The translations under genes were made by a program, and so were the position numbers. A stretch of 64,000 nt of DNA, taken from the NCBI RefSeq assembly GCF_050574275.1, contig NZ_CP192260.1:1116001-1180000 (forward strand), in the 5' to 3' direction. A model generated the notes under the pieces. That model had not been told where the DNA came from and did no database searches. It was given only the letters and a program-made list of their open reading frames with translations. This stretch comes from Virgibacillus_F flavescens (GTDB taxonomy: Bacteria > Bacillota > Bacilli > Bacillales > Amphibacillaceae). Of the stretch, positions 17,212 through 26,115 are shown piece by piece; within the stretch, counting starts at the first letter, position 1; every line of letters starts with the position of its first letter.

Positions 17212-19131
17212 ATGATGCTATCATTATTTGGTAAATCGATTTTTGTGCCTTCTGATATTATGGCGGCGTGGGTACTTACTATTATTTTAGGAATTTTTAT
17301 TGCCATCTATGTATTAAAAAAACGAAAGCTGCCGCTAATCTGGAGCTACATGCGCACAACCAATCATCGTAAAATTGGAACACTTTATGTTTTGTTTGGT
17401 GTACTGTTTTTTCTCAGAGCTGGAATTGATGCTCTCTTGATTCGCCTGCAGTTAGCACAGCCGCACAATGAGTTTTGGGTATTCCAGCACGATAAATATA
17501 ATGAATTATTTACAACACATGGAACGGCGATGATTTTCTTTGTAGCGATGCCGCTGTTAATAGGATTAATGAACATTGCAGTTCCACTACAAATCGGTGC
17601 CCGGGATTTGGCGTTTCCTTTTCTGAACGCAGTCAGTTTCTGGTTATTTCTGGCGGGTGCACTATTATTTAATATGGCTTTCCTCCTTAACAGCGCACCA
17701 AATGCCGGCTGGACTGGATATGCTCCGCTATCAACAGATACATTTACACCTGGAGTAGGGAATGATTACTATGTTTTTAGTTTGCAGGTTTCAGGGCTCG
17801 GGACTATTTTTACCGCAATTAATATGATTGTAACCATTATTAGACATCGCGCACCTGGCATGAAGATGACAAGAATGCCGTTATTTCCGTGGTCTGCGCT
17901 AATCACTTCGTTTTTAATTTTAGTTGCATTCCCTGTTTTGTCGATCGCTTTATACTTACTTATGTTTGACCGGATGTTTGGTACCATGTTCTTCTCGGGT
18001 GATGTTGGAAGTCCGGTGTTCTGGCAGCATCTATTTTGGATCTTTGGCCATCCGGAAGTCTATATATTAGCGTTACCTGCATTTGGTATTTTTTCAGATA
18101 TCATTACGACCTTTTCGAAAAAAACTATATTTGGTTATCCGGCAATGGTCTTGTCGCTGGCGCTGATTGGCTTTCTTGGTTTCATGGTTTGGGCGCACCA
18201 TATGTTTACCGTCGGACTAGGGCCAATGGCAAATACTTTTTTTGCGATTACCACCATGATGATTGCGGTTCCGACCGGTATCAAAATATTTAATTGGTTG
18301 TTTACAATGCGCGGCGGAGTAATTCGGATGACTACTCCCATGTTGTTCGCTTTAGGATTTATTCCAACGTTTGTGATGGGTGGAGTAACAGGTGTCATGC
18401 TTTCTGTAGCGGCTGCTGACTTCCAATATCATGACACGCATTTTGTGGTAGCGCATTTCCATTACACCATAATTGGATCCACTATTTTAGGGATATTTGC
18501 AGGTCTGTATTACTGGTATCCTAAGTTCACGGGGAAATTGTTGGATCAGAGACTAGGGAAATGGCATTTTTGGTTATTTATTATTGGATTTCATATGACC
18601 TTTCTCCCTATGCATATCACCGGACTTCAAGGAATGCCGAGACGTGTATATACTTATGGTTTCGGCGATTCGTTATACGTGTTAAACCTGACAAGCACCA
18701 TTGGCGCCTTTTTAATGGGGGCAAGCATGCTGTTTGTTGCATGGAACGTCTATAAAACACACAAGTACGGGGAGAAAGCAGGACCTGATCCGTGGGACGG
18801 TCGAACACTTGAATGGACAGTAGAGTCTCCTTCTGAGGAAAATACGTTTCAGCCGATGCCTGTTGTAAAAGAAAGGGATCCTTACTGGTATGCAAACGTA
18901 GAAAAGCGGGTCCTTGAGACAACAAACGAAACCAGGCCGGCTCCAATCTCTATTGAAACAATTAAGCCAGTCCTGATCGCGTTTAGTATGTTTGTTGTGA
19001 GTATCAGTATGATCTACACCTGGTATTGGCTCGCCATTTTAGGAGGATTAAGCACATTCGGATTGTTCATCCTTCGTTCGACAGCAGATGAACGGAAAAA
19101 GAATTATCGGGAGGTGGAGGCAAATGAATAA
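17212..19131 (+). CDS. Cytochrome c oxidase subunit I
   Basis: Catalytic subunit of about 639 residues with some 14 membrane helices. The low-spin haem ligand is in TTHGTAM (near 105) and in HFHY. The CuB and cross-link site is FGHPEVYILALPAFG (near 285), giving histidine and tyrosine, and the HH pair is VWAHHMF. The A-type E/Y signature marks a proton-pumping A1-type enzyme. An extra N-terminal helix and a long C-terminal extension give a length close to QoxB, but the CuA-bearing partner points to cytochrome c as electron donor. The start ATG at 17212 has AGAAGGTGAT upstream. The 3' end overlaps the next gene by eight bases. Confidence 0.9.
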   Translation: MMLSLFGKSIFVPSDIMAAWVLTIILGIFIAIYVLKKRKLPLIWSYMRTTNHRKIGTLYVLFGVLFFLRAGIDALLIRLQLAQPHNEFWVFQHDKYNELFTTHGTAMIFFVAMPLLIGLMNIAVPLQIGARDLAFPFLNAVSFWLFLAGALLFNMAFLLNSAPNAGWTGYAPLSTDTFTPGVGNDYYVFSLQVSGLGTIFTAINMIVTIIRHRAPGMKMTRMPLFPWSALITSFLILVAFPVLSIALYLLMFDRMFGTMFFSGDVGSPVFWQHLFWIFGHPEVYILALPAFGIFSDIITTFSKKTIFGYPAMVLSLALIGFLGFMVWAHHMFTVGLGPMANTFFAITTMMIAVPTGIKIFNWLFTMRGGVIRMTTPMLFALGFIPTFVMGGVTGVMLSVAAADFQYHDTHFVVAHFHYTIIGSTILGIFAGLYYWYPKFTGKLLDQRLGKWHFWLFIIGFHMTFLPMHITGLQGMPRRVYTYGFGDSLYVLNLTSTIGAFLMGASMLFVAWNVYKTHKYGEKAGPDPWDGRTLEWTVESPSEENTFQPMPVVKERDPYWYANVEKRVLETTNETRPAPISIETIKPVLIAFSMFVVSISMIYTWYWLAILGGLSTFGLFILRSTADERKKNYREVEANE

Positions 19132-19699
19132 TTATCAGGAAGCTTTGTTTAAAGATAAGCGGCTTGGGTTCTTCATTTATTTATTTGTGGAGAGTGTCAT
19201 GTTTGGCACACTGTTTGCAACCTATTTAATTTTTACTCCACCACCTGACTACCCGAAACCCGAAGCATTATTTGAAGTGAAGTCTGTGGTATTGTCATCG
19301 ATTTTTCTGCTTTCAAGCAGTGGAACATTACTGTTTGCTGAAAAAGGGCTGAGCAGGCGAAATGGAATCCAGATTGTAACAGGGCTAGTGGTAACTCTGC
19401 TGTTTGGCATGACGTTCCTTGGCCTTGAAATCCATGAGTTCTATAAATATACAATGGAAGGTAACGGTCTGACTGCAAATGTGTTTATGTCTTCGTTCTA
19501 TGTGCTTGTTGGGTTACATGCTGCACATGTCACGTTTGGAATTGGCTGGATGATCTTCCTTTTAATTCAATACAGAAAAATGAATATGCCATACGCTTTA
19601 TACATGGAAAAACAAAAAATCTTCCAGTATTACTGGCATTTCGTTGATGTGATTTGGGTGTTTATTATCATCCTCGTTTATCTGCCATATTTATTGTAA
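19124..19699 (+). CDS. Cytochrome c oxidase subunit III
   Basis: Five-helix membrane subunit of 191 residues. It opens with the soluble segment NYQEALFKDKRLGFFIYLFVE and carries the family pattern FLGLEIHEF (near 105) and the VGLHAAHVTFG helix; the terminal helix is YYWHFVDVIWVFIIILVYL. The start is ATG 19124 with GGGAGGTGGAGG just upstream, inside the end of the subunit I gene, so translation is probably coupled. No small subunit IV follows; the next gene encodes an unrelated FMN protein. Confidence 0.9.
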   Translation: MNNYQEALFKDKRLGFFIYLFVESVMFGTLFATYLIFTPPPDYPKPEALFEVKSVVLSSIFLLSSSGTLLFAEKGLSRRNGIQIVTGLVVTLLFGMTFLGLEIHEFYKYTMEGNGLTANVFMSSFYVLVGLHAAHVTFGIGWMIFLLIQYRKMNMPYALYMEKQKIFQYYWHFVDVIWVFIIILVYLPYLL

Positions 19700-19728
19700 T
19701 TCAAAACAAATACAGAAAGGAGAATGAA

Positions 19729-21306
19729 ATGATGACAACAGGATTATTGATTACACTGATCACGATTATTGCTTTAGTGGTACTTATACCGCTGTTTTTT
19801 GTTATTCGTATTTATCTTCACGATGAGAAGCAGCAGGAGCACTCCATATTAAGAAACTATCCGGTTCTTGGAAAAGTCCGGTATATTACGGAAAAAATTG
19901 GCCCGGAGCTTCGTCAGTATTTGTTTAATAATGATAATGAAGGAAAACCATTCAACCGCAGAGAATTCGAGTTTGTTTATAAGTCTGCAAAATATAACGA
20001 TAGAATGATCGGTTATGGATCGGAGCGGGATTTTAATAAGGAAGGATATTACATTGTAAATAATATGTTTCCAAAGCAGCGCGAAGAATTGAAAATTGAT
20101 CAGGAACCCAAGATAAAAACACGTCTATATAAGATTGATAATGAAAAACTGATTAGTCGAAAAGAACATCATGAGGAAGACATATTGAACCCATTTTATT
20201 TAACGGATGACGACGCAATAGTTCTGGGGAAAGACACCGTTCGAAATCCTTTTAAAATTAAAGGACTTATCGGACAATCAGCCATGAGTTTTGGATCATT
20301 AGGAGATCATGCAATTACAGCTCTTTCAAAAGGACTTGGGATGGCTGGCGGAACGTGGATGAATACAGGCGAAGGAAGCATATCGCCTTACCATCAAGAA
20401 GGTGATGTGGATATCATCATGCAAATTAGTGCTGGACTATTTGGCGTGCGCACAAAAGATGGAGAATTTTCATGGGAGCTTTTTAAAAAGAAAAGCGATA
20501 TGAATCAGGTCAAGGCCTTTGAACTGAAACTCGCGCAAGGTGCAAAACAGCGCGGCGGACATGTGGATGGCAGCAAGGTAACAGAGGAAATCGCAGAAAT
20601 TCGTAACGTTGAAGCAGGAAAGACCATTAACAGTCCGAATCGGTTTCATGAGTTTAACGACTCGAAAGGATTGTTGGAATTTCTTGATAAAATGCGTGAT
20701 GTTGGAGGTAAACCAGTCGGAACTAAGATTGTAGTCGGCGATCAGGTGCAACTTACGAACTTCATTAAAACAATGAAGGAGCTCGATATCGTACCGGATT
20801 TTATAACGGTCGATGGTGGTAATGGCGGGTCTGGCGCAACATATTACGAGCTAGCAGAATCGGTTGGATTACCTACGTATGCTGCATTACCTCTACTTGA
20901 TGATTTACTCAAAGAATATGGTCTGCGGGATCGCACAAAAATAATTGCATCCGGACAGTTGGTTACCCCGGATAAAATTGTGATGGCTCTTTCACTTGGA
21001 GCAGATTTGATTAACATAGCCAGAGGATTTATGTTATCTGTCGGCTGTATTATGGCACAGGTTTGTCATACGAATAATTGTCCAGTCGGTGTTGCAACTA
21101 CGGATCCTGATCTGCAAAAAGCATTAAGTGTAGAGGAGAAGAAGTACCGGGTATGTAATTATCTGGTGTCACTGCGTGAAGGTGTCTTTGAAATGGCCGC
21201 AGTAGCAGGAATCGATAGCCCGACGAAATTTAACAGAGAGCATATTGCTTACAAGGACCGCCTTAACAAAGTGTATAAAGAACTTAACTACAGTCACACA
21301 AGCTAA
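19729..21306 (+). CDS. FMN-binding glutamate synthase family protein (YerD-like)
   Basis: Membrane-anchored protein of 525 residues. One N-terminal helix (LLITLITIIALVVLIPLFFV) is followed by a region with LRNYPVLGKVRY, and the rest matches the FMN-binding domain of glutamate synthase: GQSAMSFGSL, TGEGSISPYH, DGGNGGSGATY and IASGQL for FMN and phosphate. The iron-sulphur cysteines are in CIMAQVCHTNNCPVG. There is no glutaminase domain, so it is not a complete glutamate synthase; its substrate is unknown. It begins 30 bases after the oxidase subunit III stop with AAAGGAG as ribosome binding site and may belong to that operon. A paralogue starts at 63704. Confidence 0.85.
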   Translation: MMTTGLLITLITIIALVVLIPLFFVIRIYLHDEKQQEHSILRNYPVLGKVRYITEKIGPELRQYLFNNDNEGKPFNRREFEFVYKSAKYNDRMIGYGSERDFNKEGYYIVNNMFPKQREELKIDQEPKIKTRLYKIDNEKLISRKEHHEEDILNPFYLTDDDAIVLGKDTVRNPFKIKGLIGQSAMSFGSLGDHAITALSKGLGMAGGTWMNTGEGSISPYHQEGDVDIIMQISAGLFGVRTKDGEFSWELFKKKSDMNQVKAFELKLAQGAKQRGGHVDGSKVTEEIAEIRNVEAGKTINSPNRFHEFNDSKGLLEFLDKMRDVGGKPVGTKIVVGDQVQLTNFIKTMKELDIVPDFITVDGGNGGSGATYYELAESVGLPTYAALPLLDDLLKEYGLRDRTKIIASGQLVTPDKIVMALSLGADLINIARGFMLSVGCIMAQVCHTNNCPVGVATTDPDLQKALSVEEKKYRVCNYLVSLREGVFEMAAVAGIDSPTKFNREHIAYKDRLNKVYKELNYSHTS

Positions 21307-21470
21307 AATGTGTTGTCGAACCAAAAAGTTTTCTGCAAATTTGGTAAATTTATAATTTTTCTATTGATTCCTTGAAGAATACGTTGTACAATCTAACTAG
21401 AAAATACTTTGCATTATAGTGAGTTGTTTAGCGGTGACAAAATTTTCTAATGCATTGGGAGGAATTTAGC

Positions 21471-21629
21471 GTGAAGAGAGGCTTTTTTCATGTATTAGAG
21501 GATACAAGAGTAAAACTGGGGCGACAGTTACAAAAAAATGAGATAGAATTTTTACGATGGATGTATGATCGCTATCAGGATGAACAACAAAAAACGATAG
21601 AATGCTTAGAAATGAAAAGTATCAATTAA
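21471..21629 (+). CDS. Small hypothetical protein (52 aa)
   Basis: A 52-residue protein starting GTG, with GGGAGGAATTTAGC immediately upstream. It begins MKRGFFHVLEDTRVKLGRQL and continues with a helix rich in charged residues (NEIEFLRWMYDRYQDEQQ). The sequence reads like a small helical protein. I do not recognise a family. It sits between the glutamate-synthase-like gene and ywdI, with a weak hairpin after it. Confidence 0.6.
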   Translation: MKRGFFHVLEDTRVKLGRQLQKNEIEFLRWMYDRYQDEQQKTIECLEMKSIN

Positions 21630-21636
21630 TTAGTCA

Positions 21637-21668
21637 AGTCTTGGACTTCTGCCAAGGCTTTTTGTTTT
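21637..21668 (+). terminator. Probable terminator
   Basis: CTTGG and CCAAG arms around a seven-base loop, followed by GCTTTTTGTTTTT. Confidence 0.55.
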
Positions 21669-21762
21669 TCACTTTTTCGTAATAAATTATTTACGTGTCA
21701 CATGTTATACTAGTAATGAAAATGATGATCTTTCTAACCCAATTAATGAAGGGATGGTTTAA

Positions 21763-22068
21763 TTGGCGATTCCAAACGAAGTAATTATAAAGAAAATGAT
21801 AAACGAACTGAAAGAAGCACAACTTCATCAGGCGAACAAGCACCAGATGATTAAGCATATTGAACATGTGAGATTATTGAGTGACTTATTGATCGAAGGA
21901 GACCAGGGGAAGGTTGAACAGTTCTCGAACAATCCTGAAGCTCCAAACATCTCTGACGAGGAAATAAAAGCAATGCTTGGCGGCTCAAACAATAAGAAAA
22001 TAAACGATTCAGATGATCCGGATGAAAATGATGATGCTGGAACCGGTAAGTCCATTTTTGATTTTTAA
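21763..22068 (+). CDS. ywdI: YwdI family protein (DUF5327)
   Basis: A 101-residue acidic protein. The N-terminal helix VIIKKMINELKEAQLHQANK followed by HIEHVRLLSDLLIEG is the YwdI/DUF5327 pattern; the rest (DSDDPDENDDAG) is low complexity, ending in a short hydrophobic KSIFDF tail. The start is TTG, with GAAGGGATGG upstream. Its place ahead of ywdK and the gerQ-cwlJ pair matches B. subtilis. No biochemical role is known. Confidence 0.75.
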   Translation: MAIPNEVIIKKMINELKEAQLHQANKHQMIKHIEHVRLLSDLLIEGDQGKVEQFSNNPEAPNISDEEIKAMLGGSNNKKINDSDDPDENDDAGTGKSIFDF

Positions 22069-22095
22069 CGAATATCACAAAAAAGAGGTGTACGA

Positions 22096-22464
22096 ATGAA
22101 ATTATTACTTATATTAGGTGCAATTAACGGTTTTATAGCTGTTGCACTCGGGGCTTTCGGGGCACATGGTCTTGAAGGGAAAATATCAGAAAAAGCTATA
22201 GCAACGTGGGAGAAGGCTGTGACATACCAAATGTTCCATACAATGGCTTTGTTTGTTACAGGATTGCTGCTTGCTAAGATTCAATCAGGTGGGATGCTTT
22301 GGGCTGGATGGATGTTCTTTATTGGAATAATTCTGTTCTCAGGAAGCCTTTATGTATATTCGACAACAGGAATTAAAACCTTTGCAATGATAACGCCAAT
22401 AGGTGGAGTTGCGTTTCTGGCAGGCTGGGTGCTTCTTGGTTATGGTGTTATGAAATACCTATAA
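22096..22464 (+). CDS. ywdK: DUF423 membrane protein
   Basis: Four-helix membrane protein of 122 residues in the DUF423 family. The signature GAFGAHGLEGKISEKAI is at residues 17-34, followed by the VTYQMFHTMAL helix. AGAGGTG precedes the ATG, and the gene lies 27 bases after ywdI, so the pair is likely one transcript. Function is unknown across the family. Its last 17 bases overlap the end of a convergent gene. Confidence 0.85.
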   Translation: MKLLLILGAINGFIAVALGAFGAHGLEGKISEKAIATWEKAVTYQMFHTMALFVTGLLLAKIQSGGMLWAGWMFFIGIILFSGSLYVYSTTGIKTFAMITPIGGVAFLAGWVLLGYGVMKYL

Positions 22465-22711
22465 GATGCAATAGGATATAGAACATAAATACTATAATTA
22501 AGAGGGCTTCAACAAAATGTTTAAACGCTTTATTTCGGTTATGTGTATTCAGTTCGATCATTGCCTCGAAGCATAAACCGCAGGCAATCAGAAGAATTAT
22601 AAGGATAACTAATAAAATATATCCTTTTATCAACACAATAATGCCGCAAATGATAGCTAAAATAAGTGAAATTAACTCTAATCGGATGAATTTTTCATAA
22701 GGATGTCGCAT
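22448..22711 (-). CDS. Small membrane protein
   Basis: An 87-residue protein with three hydrophobic segments: LISLILAIICGIIVLI, LLVILIILLIACGLCFEAM and ALLIIVFMFYILLHLIGI. The N-terminus is polar (MRHPYEKFIRLE). The ATG at 22711 follows ATAGGGGGAT, a plausible ribosome binding site; the frame is open further upstream to 22810 without one. No family is recognised. It converges on ywdK with a 17-base tail overlap. Confidence 0.65.
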   Translation of the reverse strand: MRHPYEKFIRLELISLILAIICGIIVLIKGYILLVILIILLIACGLCFEAMIELNTHNRNKAFKHFVEALLIIVFMFYILLHLIGIS

Positions 22712-22854
22712 CGTGATCCCCCTATAGAGATAAGATAAATAAGAAGGATGACTCATATAAGGATACAGATTCCGCTTTGAGATAAAGTGGATCACTTCCG
22801 TATGGGCCATCCTTTTTTAAAAGGTAAAAAATAAGAAACAGCAGTGGAAATGAT

Positions 22855-22910
22855 GTGAGACTCTTCGAAAAAGAATAACACTTTTTCTTCGTGCGGTGCT
22901 TTTTTAGTGG
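22855..22910. repeat. Isolated hairpin module also found inside family A copy 1
   Basis: GACTCTTCGAAAAAGAATAA and ACTTTTTCTTCGTGCGGTGC form a hairpin that closely matches the extra insertion at about 7300-7350 in long copy 1. Here it stands alone in the gap between the small membrane protein and gerQ. Confidence 0.6.
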
Positions 22911-23016
22911 CTGCGAATAGCAAACCCAAACCAGGTGAGCACTCTCAGTATCGTTTTCGCTGTATATGATAAGATCATTTGTTATCTGTGCTAAAAGTGT
23001 CGTGTTAAGTAGAGAG

Positions 23017-23421
23017 TTATCTTGGAGACGTGGTTGTCATTTGACCATATGGGTAGGTGTAGTTAATCTCACCATCAAATGTTACATAATCCAGGTAAAC
23101 CATTAAAAGTAAATAACGTTTATTTGTTTGCGGATCACTTAAAATAATGTGATCTCTTCCTGCTGCCTCGATGATTCCTTTAAAAACTTTTGCGTTCCAG
23201 TCCTGGTTGTTTTCAAACGTCATATAGACTGTAGCCGGCTTTCCTCTATTTAGACGAAGAATGTTTTCGATATAAGATTGTTCCATTGGCAGCATACCTT
23301 GCATATCTGGCGGCTGCTGTGCCTGTGCTTCCTGAAACTGGTACTGACGCTGATCATAATTGGGATAATATGCAGGGGACGCCTGCGGATAGTAATAGTA
23401 AGGACCTTGATATTCACTCAT
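23017..23421 (-). CDS. gerQ: Spore coat protein GerQ
   Basis: Spore coat protein of 134 residues needed, with CwlJ, for cortex breakdown during calcium-dipicolinate germination. The N-terminal 50 residues are rich in Y, Q and P (YYYYPQASPAYYPNYDQRQ), giving the glutamines and tyrosines used for coat cross-linking. The conserved domain follows: SYIENILRLNRGKPATVYMT, the GIIEAAGRDHIILSDP strand pair and YLDYVTFDGEINY. It lies 27 bases after cwlJ on the same strand, with AGGAGG before the ATG. The N-terminal region looks shorter than in B. subtilis GerQ. Confidence 0.9.
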   Translation of the reverse strand: MSEYQGPYYYYPQASPAYYPNYDQRQYQFQEAQAQQPPDMQGMLPMEQSYIENILRLNRGKPATVYMTFENNQDWNAKVFKGIIEAAGRDHIILSDPQTNKRYLLLMVYLDYVTFDGEINYTYPYGQMTTTSPR

Positions 23422-23448
23422 AAAAAAACCTCCTGAATTAAGAATTAA

Positions 23449-23871
23449 CTAGTAAACTGCCGGACATACAGCTGCGTCTGGCGCATAAAAACAATGTGAC
23501 TTAAACCGGCCAACGTTCCACTGATCATACCATTGGGCAGGGCATTCCCCCTCGGGCATGAAGAACCACAATGCGTTGGAAGCTGGATGGTACCGTCTGC
23601 CTTTAAGTATCTTTCTGGCAAGATTCTTATCCATTTCACGTGCCCGTTGATAAAAATAACCTTTTTGCGTAGCTTCAAATCCACCAGGACTCTGATACAC
23701 CATATCTCGGATAGTTGTTAGCTGTGTAAAATCCAAACAATTGGATACCACGCGATTTATTCCGACATTCCCTACCATCAGCATTCCAAGCTTCCCATCA
23801 CCCTCAGCCTCAGCTCGCATCAACCTCGCAAGCAACTCCACACCCTTATCGGTATGCTTAACTCTAGGCAT
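23449..23871 (-). CDS. cwlJ: Spore cortex lytic enzyme CwlJ
   Basis: Cell wall hydrolase of 140 residues of the SleB/CwlJ hydrolase-2 fold, which cuts spore cortex peptidoglycan during germination. The catalytic glutamate lies in LARLMRAEAEGDGKLG and the fold is completed by MLMVGNVGINRV, GYFYQRARE and HPASNALWFFMP. There is no signal peptide, as expected for CwlJ, which is placed on the coat side with GerQ. The region about 30-37 bases upstream contains CATAGTAT, which resembles a sigma-E -10 element; the -35 match is poor. First gene of the cwlJ-gerQ pair. Confidence 0.9.
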   Translation of the reverse strand: MPRVKHTDKGVELLARLMRAEAEGDGKLGMLMVGNVGINRVVSNCLDFTQLTTIRDMVYQSPGGFEATQKGYFYQRAREMDKNLARKILKGRRYHPASNALWFFMPEGECPAQWYDQWNVGRFKSHCFYAPDAAVCPAVY

Positions 23872-23978
23872 AGGGCCACCCCATTTCTCAATACTAATTA
23901 ATACTATGCACCCTTATCCCAACTTAGAACCTCCTAAAAACTGGGAAATGTACCAGGTACCGTTAAATGTTTAGCATA

Positions 23979-24010
23979 AAAAAACCGCATCAGCTGAATG
24001 CTGATGCGGT
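23979..24010 (-). terminator. Terminator of hemQ
   Basis: On the minus strand CCGCATCAGC / GCTGATGCGG is followed by a run of seven T. Confidence 0.85.
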
Positions 24011-24032
24011 CTGGTTAGTTGTTTGTTATATG

Positions 24033-24788
24033 TTATACGTGCAGGTATGCTGCGATTTTTTCGTTTGGCAGGTGGTTTCCAACGAAGAACTCGCCGAATT
24101 CACCATATTTCGCAGTTACCTCGTCAAAACGCATTTCGTACACGATTCGCTTAAGTTCAAGTGCATCGTGCGCAAACAGGGTAACGCCCCATTCCCAGTC
24201 GTCAAGGCCAAATGCGCCAGTGATAATTTGCTTGATTTTACCAGCATATTTCCGGCCAGTTTTACTGTGTGCGTATAATAATTTAGCACGTTCCTTGAAA
24301 TCAAGTGCATACCAGTTTTCGTCGCCAGTTCGGCGCTTGTCCATTGGATAGAATGAGATGTAATCCCACTTTGGTAAAATTGGCTTCAGACGCTCTTGTG
24401 TTTCCGGTAACGTTTCAGGATCTACGTCTTTTTTCTGTGGGAAGTATTTAGAAAGCTCGACAACGGATACAAATGAATATGTAGGTTGAAGAAATTCAGC
24501 AAATTTTGTTTTGTTAAAAGCGGTTTCTGCTTCGTTTAATAAGTCCATTGTTGGACGGAGGATCATCATCATGATATCGCCTTTTTGTCCTACAATTGTA
24601 TAAATTGCATGACTGCCATCCTTTGCTTCTTCGACTGCATCCCAACCAGCTATCAGACCGTGTAATTCGTCGATTGCGGCTTGCCTTTCTTCTGATGAAA
24701 TCATCTTCCATGTTGACCAGTCTATGCTGCGGACGTCATGCAGACAATACCAGCCATCCATGGTTTCAACTGCTTCTGCTGCTGCCAT
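24033..24788 (-). CDS. hemQ: Coproheme decarboxylase HemQ
   Basis: Final enzyme of the coproporphyrin-dependent haem pathway of Gram-positive bacteria, converting coproheme to haem b with peroxide; 251 residues, chlorite-dismutase fold. Family marks: the N-terminal DGWYCLHDVRSIDW, the SFYPMDKRR loop (near 145), the proximal histidine in YAHSKTGRKYAGK (near 174) and TGAFGLDDWEWGVTLFAHD. Located beside pta as in B. subtilis (ywfI). A minus-strand promoter with TGATTA, 17 bases, TATAGT is visible near 24867-24895. Monocistronic. Confidence 0.93.
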   Translation of the reverse strand: MAAAEAVETMDGWYCLHDVRSIDWSTWKMISSEERQAAIDELHGLIAGWDAVEEAKDGSHAIYTIVGQKGDIMMMILRPTMDLLNEAETAFNKTKFAEFLQPTYSFVSVVELSKYFPQKKDVDPETLPETQERLKPILPKWDYISFYPMDKRRTGDENWYALDFKERAKLLYAHSKTGRKYAGKIKQIITGAFGLDDWEWGVTLFAHDALELKRIVYEMRFDEVTAKYGEFGEFFVGNHLPNEKIAAYLHV

Positions 24789-25015
24789 TATTTATCGCTC
24801 CCTTAGTATATAAATAGTAATGTTGCTCATGGTATGAACGGATGAAAAATTTATATTCGTTTATGGCTTTACTATACCATAATCCGGGAATATTAATCAT
24901 GGAATAGCGGTTAGATACGTGCGAATTCACGAATCTGTCAAAAAAGTGAATTGCTTTTCATGTAAGATTAGGTGGCTTATTATAGGGGTATAAGAATAAG
25001 TGGAGGTTCTAAATT

Positions 25016-25987
25016 ATGAGTAATTTTTTTGATGAATTAAAAACAAAGCTAGAAGGTAAAGATAGATTTATCGTTTTTCCGGAGGGTACTGACGAACGTG
25101 TCCTGACGGCAACAAGTCAATTAGGCGCAGCAGGAATTTTGAAGCCAATACTGATTGGTAAGAAAAGTGAAATCAAAATGCGCGCAGAAGAAGTTGGCGT
25201 GGATGTTTCAACGTGTAAAATCATGGATCCAGCTGAATTTAAAGAATTCGATTTAATGGTGGAAACATTTGTTGAACGCCGCAAAGGAAAAGTAACAGAG
25301 GAAGAAGCAAGAACGATATTACTAGATGAAAACTATTTCGGAACAATGCTAGTTTATATGAACCAGGCAGATGGACTAGTAAGTGGAGCATCACATTCTA
25401 CCGCTGACACAGTGCGCCCTGCGCTGCAGATTATCAAACCGAAAGAAGGCATTAAAAAAACATCAGGCGTGTTTATCATGGTTCGCGGCGAAGAGAAATA
25501 TGTATTCGCGGATTGTGCAATCAATATTTCACCTGATAGCCAGGACCTGGCAGAGATCGCAGTGGAAAGCGCAGTGACTGCTGAATTATTCGGTATAGAT
25601 CCACGCGTAGCGATGTTAAGCTTCTCAACAAAAGGTTCTGCGAAATCACCTGAAACGGAAAAGGTCAGCGAAGCGTTGGAGATTGCTAAGGAAAAAAATC
25701 CATCGCTCTTAATAGACGGAGAATTCCAGTTCGACGCAGCTTTCGTGCCAACTGTTGCCGAAAAGAAAGCACCGGACTCGCCGTTAAAAGGTGATGCGAA
25801 TGTGTTTATTTTCCCAAGTCTAGAAGCTGGAAATATTGGCTATAAAATAGCGCAGCGGCTAGGAGACTTCGACGCAGTTGGCCCGGTACTGCAAGGTCTG
25901 AATCGCCCAGTTAATGATTTGTCCCGTGGCTGCAGCTCAGAAGATGTTTACAATTTAGCGTTAATTACAGCAGCACAGGTTAAATAG
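25016..25987 (+). CDS. pta: Phosphate acetyltransferase
   Basis: Converts acetyl-CoA and phosphate to acetyl phosphate in overflow acetate metabolism; 323 residues, the compact single-domain form of Bacilli. Conserved segments are VFPEGTDERVLTA near the N-terminus, GASHSTADTVRPALQI (near 127), LSFSTKGSAKSPE (near 200) and FPSLEAGNIGYKIAQR near the C-terminus. TGGAGG lies nine bases before the ATG. A TGAATTGCTTTTCA sequence about 60 bases upstream is a poor match to a CcpA site; in B. subtilis CcpA activates pta. Followed by its own terminator. Confidence 0.93.
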   Translation: MSNFFDELKTKLEGKDRFIVFPEGTDERVLTATSQLGAAGILKPILIGKKSEIKMRAEEVGVDVSTCKIMDPAEFKEFDLMVETFVERRKGKVTEEEARTILLDENYFGTMLVYMNQADGLVSGASHSTADTVRPALQIIKPKEGIKKTSGVFIMVRGEEKYVFADCAINISPDSQDLAEIAVESAVTAELFGIDPRVAMLSFSTKGSAKSPETEKVSEALEIAKEKNPSLLIDGEFQFDAAFVPTVAEKKAPDSPLKGDANVFIFPSLEAGNIGYKIAQRLGDFDAVGPVLQGLNRPVNDLSRGCSSEDVYNLALITAAQVK

Positions 25988-25996
25988 AGAAGTAAG

Positions 25997-26029
25997 GCTT
26001 GCATGGAGACACCTCCTGCAAGCTTTTTG
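25997..26029 (+). terminator. Terminator of pta
   Basis: GCTTGCA / TGCAAGC arms around an inner GGAG/CTCC pair, followed by TTTTTG. Confidence 0.8.
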
Positions 26030-26115
26030 TTTTGTGCGTACTAAATGGTTTCGAAACTTTTTGTGAGTAATTAACGTAAGAAATAGTATAATTATAAAAA
26101 AGGGTGGGAATTAAT

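Noticed and set aside
23741..24351. Plus-strand frames opposite cwlJ and hemQ
   Set aside because: They are antisense to well-identified genes and have no start signals.
24948..24961. TGAATTGCTTTTCA before pta as a CcpA site
   Set aside because: Too few matches to the catabolite-response consensus to list as a feature.
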